Below, one piece after another: positions 61,567-64,000 of a DNA stretch of 64,000 nucleotides. Position numbers and translations under genes: made by a program. The notes below the pieces were generated by a model. It saw nothing but the letters and a program-made list of their open reading frames with translations, had not been told where the DNA came from and ran no database searches. Within the stretch, counting starts at the first letter, position 1. Each line of letters starts with the position of its first letter. Origin of the DNA: a bacterium (GTDB taxonomy: Bacteria; Verrucomicrobiota; Verrucomicrobiia; Limisphaerales; RI-55); contig WGOC01000025.1 in the NCBI GenBank assembly GCA_016124235.1, positions 1 to 64,000 of the forward strand, read 5' to 3'.

Positions 61567-64000
61567 TTCCCTTGACGATCCGTTGAATCGCCATCGTGAA
61601 ATCAGCCATGGAGTTGGGTTTGTGGAGCACCTCGCGCGCGCCAATTTGGCGGGCGCGCGTTTTGAGATCTTCCGTGACGTGGCCCGATGCCAGGGCGACG
61701 ATGGCGTCGGGGCGAATCTTCAGTATCTCAGCGACGACTTGCAGTCCCGAGATTCCGGGCATGTTCAGGTCGGAGATCACGATATCAAATTTGGCGTGGT
61801 CATCGCGGTACGCTTGGAGCGCTTCGGCGGGCCTCGTGAATCCGGTGACCTCATAACCGAGCCGCTTGAGCATTCGCTTTGCGAGGTACACCAGCGCTTC
61901 CTCATCGTCGATGTACAGGATGTGTTGACCGCACTGCCCGGCCGGTGGTGCCGGGGCTGGCGCGGCGCGTTTGAGATCCGTACCCGGTGACGATCGCACC
62001 GCGGGAAAGTAGATCTTAAACGTTGTGCCGTTACCGGGATCGCTTTTCACGCGGATGCCACCGTCGTGGTCCTGGACAATTCCGTGGACCACCGACAGCC
62101 CGAGGCCGGTTCCTTTGCCCTGTTCCTTGGTGGTGAAGAAGGGGTCAAAAATTCGCTCGATCGTTGCGGCATCCATGCCCTTGCCGGTGTCGGCAATGGA
62201 GAGGCAAACATGTTCCCCCGAACGGAGCCCGGCAGGTCGATTGTCGGCATGTTCATCGATCCTTTCCGAACGCAGGCTGATGGTGATCTTGCCCGGTTGA
62301 TCATCCATCGCATGCCAGGCGTTGGTGCCGATATTGATCAGCACTTGATGAATCTGCGTTGGGTCGACCATGGCCGGTGGAACATCGGGGGCCGCATCAA
62401 CCTCGATCGTCACGTAGGCGGGGATGGTTGCCCGTAGCAGCCCCACGGATTCCTGCACGATGGCTGCCAGATTCATGACCGACCGATCCTGGGCTTGCTG
62501 CCGGCTGAACGTGAGGATCTGCCGCACCAGCAGGCTGGCACGTGAACCGGCCTTGATGATTTCCTCAAGGCAAGGCCGGACCGCGTGGTCCTGGGGCAGT
62601 TCCATTCGGCCGACTTCGGCGTTGCCGAGAATGGCGGCGAGGATGTTGTTGAAATCGTGGGCGATGCCGCCGGCCAGCAGACCAATCGCCTCCATTTTTT
62701 GAGCCTGCTGGAATTGTTCGGCGAGCACGCGGCGCTGCGTGATGTCTTCGGCTGTTCCGACGATGCGAACGACGTTGCCGTCGTCATCGCGCACGGGAAA
62801 CGCCTGGTCATGAATCCAGCGAATCAATCCGTCCGGTCTTCGCACCCGATAAGTCTCGTCGTAAGTTCCCGCGGCTTGCTTGTCGATGGCGGCCTGGCAT
62901 ACGCATTCGCGATCGTCTGGATGGATGGCGTCCAGCCACGTCCGCGGAGATTCGTACAAACTTTGGCAAGTGCGGCCCCAGATGGATTCATACGCCGGGC
63001 TGATGTAGAGAACCTGTTTCTTGGTGGGATCCGTCATCCAGAACACTTCGTGGATGTTTTCGGCAAGTTCCCGGAACCGCTCCTCGCTTTCCCGCAATCG
63101 ATTCAGGGCCTCGCGGCGTTCGGTGATGTCTTCGGAAAAGATGATGATCCCGCCGATGGTTTCGTTGGCTTGCAACCACGGACGAATCTCCCAACGAATC
63201 CAACCGATTTTGCCGTCCGCCCGGCTAAACGGTTCGCCATCACATGTCTCGACCGCGCCCGCCAGGCATTGTTGATGGATCTCGCGCCAACGATCCGGCA
63301 TATTGGGAAAGACGTCATAATGGTTGCGTCCGACGATCGATTCGGTTCCAAGTCGATAATCTTCCATCCAGCGTCGGCTGACGGCGAGGTATCGCATCTG
63401 ATTGTCGAGCATCGCGATGGCGGCCGGGCTGTGCTGTACGAACAAATCGAGTTGCTGCTCGCGTTCCTTCAAAATGGCCTCGCGACGCTTTCGCTCGCTG
63501 ATATCATGAGCGAGTTTGGAAACGCCGATTATGCGGCCGGTGGAGTTGCGAATCGGCGAGGCGGTGATCGACACCTCGATGATTCGGCCGTCTTTCGTCA
63601 ATCGCTGTGTTTCAAATCGTTCAAGTGGTTCCTCGTTTTTGACCCGGGCAATGATCCGGCTTTCCTCGCCGGCGCGTTGGGGTGGAATCAGCCGCGCGAT
63701 GGTCGTCCCGATCGTCTCACTGGCCGTGAAGCCAAACAATTCCTCGGCGCCTTTGTTCCAACTGGTGATGATCCCCTCAAGGTCCTTGCCGATGATCGCG
63801 TCACTCGAATATTCGACGATCGCCGCCAAACGGTGGGCCGCCATTTCGGAGGCTTTACGTTCTGTGACATTCTCGTGCGCGACCACGGCGCGGACGGGGC
63901 CAACGCCGGAGAATCGGGTTACGCGGCCGACAAACCAGCGCTTATCCGTCGGCGAATGGCAGGGATATTCCCACGCGAATTCGTTCAGTTCGCCACGAAT
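61553..64000 (-). CDS. Hybrid PAS histidine kinase-response regulator, truncated at the right edge
   Basis: The minus-strand frame is open from 61553 through 64000, so the N-terminus lies outside; the GTG at 63886 is internal. About 815 residues are visible. A PAS C-terminal tail (EYPCHSPTDKRWF...HENVTERK) is followed by three PAS/PAC domains, the last with IVGTAEDITQRR. A HisKA segment with the phospho-acceptor His in GGIAHDFNN and an HATPase domain (DTGKGM, GLGLSVVHG) come next. A C-terminal REC domain (ILYIDDEEAL, phospho-Asp in VISDLNMPG, Lys in LHKPN) ends it. A soluble multi-sensor kinase with an attached receiver; input unknown. Confidence 0.93.
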   Translation of the reverse strand: MRGELNEFAWEYPCHSPTDKRWFVGRVTRFSGVGPVRAVVAHENVTERKASEMAAHRLAAIVEYSSDAIIGKDLEGIITSWNKGAEELFGFTASETIGTTIARLIPPQRAGEESRIIARVKNEEPLERFETQRLTKDGRIIEVSITASPIRNSTGRIIGVSKLAHDISERKRREAILKEREQQLDLFVQHSPAAIAMLDNQMRYLAVSRRWMEDYRLGTESIVGRNHYDVFPNMPDRWREIHQQCLAGAVETCDGEPFSRADGKIGWIRWEIRPWLQANETIGGIIIFSEDITERREALNRLRESEERFRELAENIHEVFWMTDPTKKQVLYISPAYESIWGRTCQSLYESPRTWLDAIHPDDRECVCQAAIDKQAAGTYDETYRVRRPDGLIRWIHDQAFPVRDDDGNVVRIVGTAEDITQRRVLAEQFQQAQKMEAIGLLAGGIAHDFNNILAAILGNAEVGRMELPQDHAVRPCLEEIIKAGSRASLLVRQILTFSRQQAQDRSVMNLAAIVQESVGLLRATIPAYVTIEVDAAPDVPPAMVDPTQIHQVLINIGTNAWHAMDDQPGKITISLRSERIDEHADNRPAGLRSGEHVCLSIADTGKGMDAATIERIFDPFFTTKEQGKGTGLGLSVVHGIVQDHDGGIRVKSDPGNGTTFKIYFPAVRSSPGTDLKRAAPAPAPPAGQCGQHILYIDDEEALVYLAKRMLKRLGYEVTGFTRPAEALQAYRDDHAKFDIVISDLNMPGISGLQVVAEILKIRPDAIVALASGHVTEDLKTRARQIGAREVLHKPNSMADFTMAIQRIVKGINHD

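Noticed and set aside
1..64000. tRNA, rRNA or CRISPR features
   Set aside because: No cloverleaf-like T-loop context, rRNA block or regularly spaced repeats could be recognised by eye; a covariance-model scan would be decisive.

Overview
The window looks like a chromosomal segment from a Gram-negative member of the Verrucomicrobiota, most likely near the Pedosphaera/Limisphaerales group. This is inference from gene content: three H-X9-DG prepilin-like proteins in tandem, many large exported beta-rich proteins ending in a shared W...F(F/Y)R(L/V) tail, twin bactofilins, DUF3142, lipoboxes, and short GC-rich palindromic elements scattered between and inside genes. There are about 50 credible protein genes and no recognisable rRNA, tRNA, CRISPR array, integrase or transposase.

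Layout. 1-4.5 kb: two tandem copies of an exported beta-propeller gene, duplicated with flanks. 4.7-7.8 kb: sigma-70 factor, adenine phosphoribosyltransferase, OGG-type DNA glycosylase, STAS protein. 7.8-14 kb (minus strand): HDOD protein with a small partner, NTF2-like protein with signal peptidase I, EamA transporter, TPR protein, orphan amino-acid-binding lipoprotein, sugar-nucleotide epimerase. 14.2-20.8 kb: glycerol kinase, serine hydrolase, dihydrofolate reductase next to a DASS transporter, O-methyltransferase. 20.9-24.3 kb: an overlapping pair, DUF3142 protein and a large CGPFF lipoprotein. 24.5-30.3 kb: mutS, interrupted in frame by two palindromic elements, and followed by a 3.1 kb one-gene insertion bounded by 59-nt direct repeats of the mutS 3' end. 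30.4-42.2 kb: lipoprotein, TIM-barrel hydrolase-like protein, small membrane proteins, LysM protein, B12/radical SAM enzyme, miaB, a DsbD-alpha-like protein, a methyltransferase and two family-2 glycosyltransferases.

42.2-56.8 kb is a surface/secretome island: three prepilin-like genes, a giant TolB-like propeller protein, a mini-protein that is almost only the shared C-terminal domain, a 1567-residue PA14/Ig protein, an endonuclease/phosphatase-family protein and a CAP protein. 56.8-64 kb returns to housekeeping: dipeptide epimerase, clpP-clpX, a bactofilin pair (the second with two zinc ribbons), and a hybrid PAS histidine kinase running off the right edge.

The observations most worth following are the mutS locus (palindromic elements tolerated inside a mismatch-repair gene, plus a gene inserted at its 3' end with target duplication), the C-terminal domain shared by seven exported proteins, the DUF3142/CGPFF pair, the Asp-5 prepilin triplet, and the zinc-ribbon bactofilin. 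Starts were chosen from signal peptides, Shine-Dalgarno-like sequence and overlaps; several are TTG or GTG.
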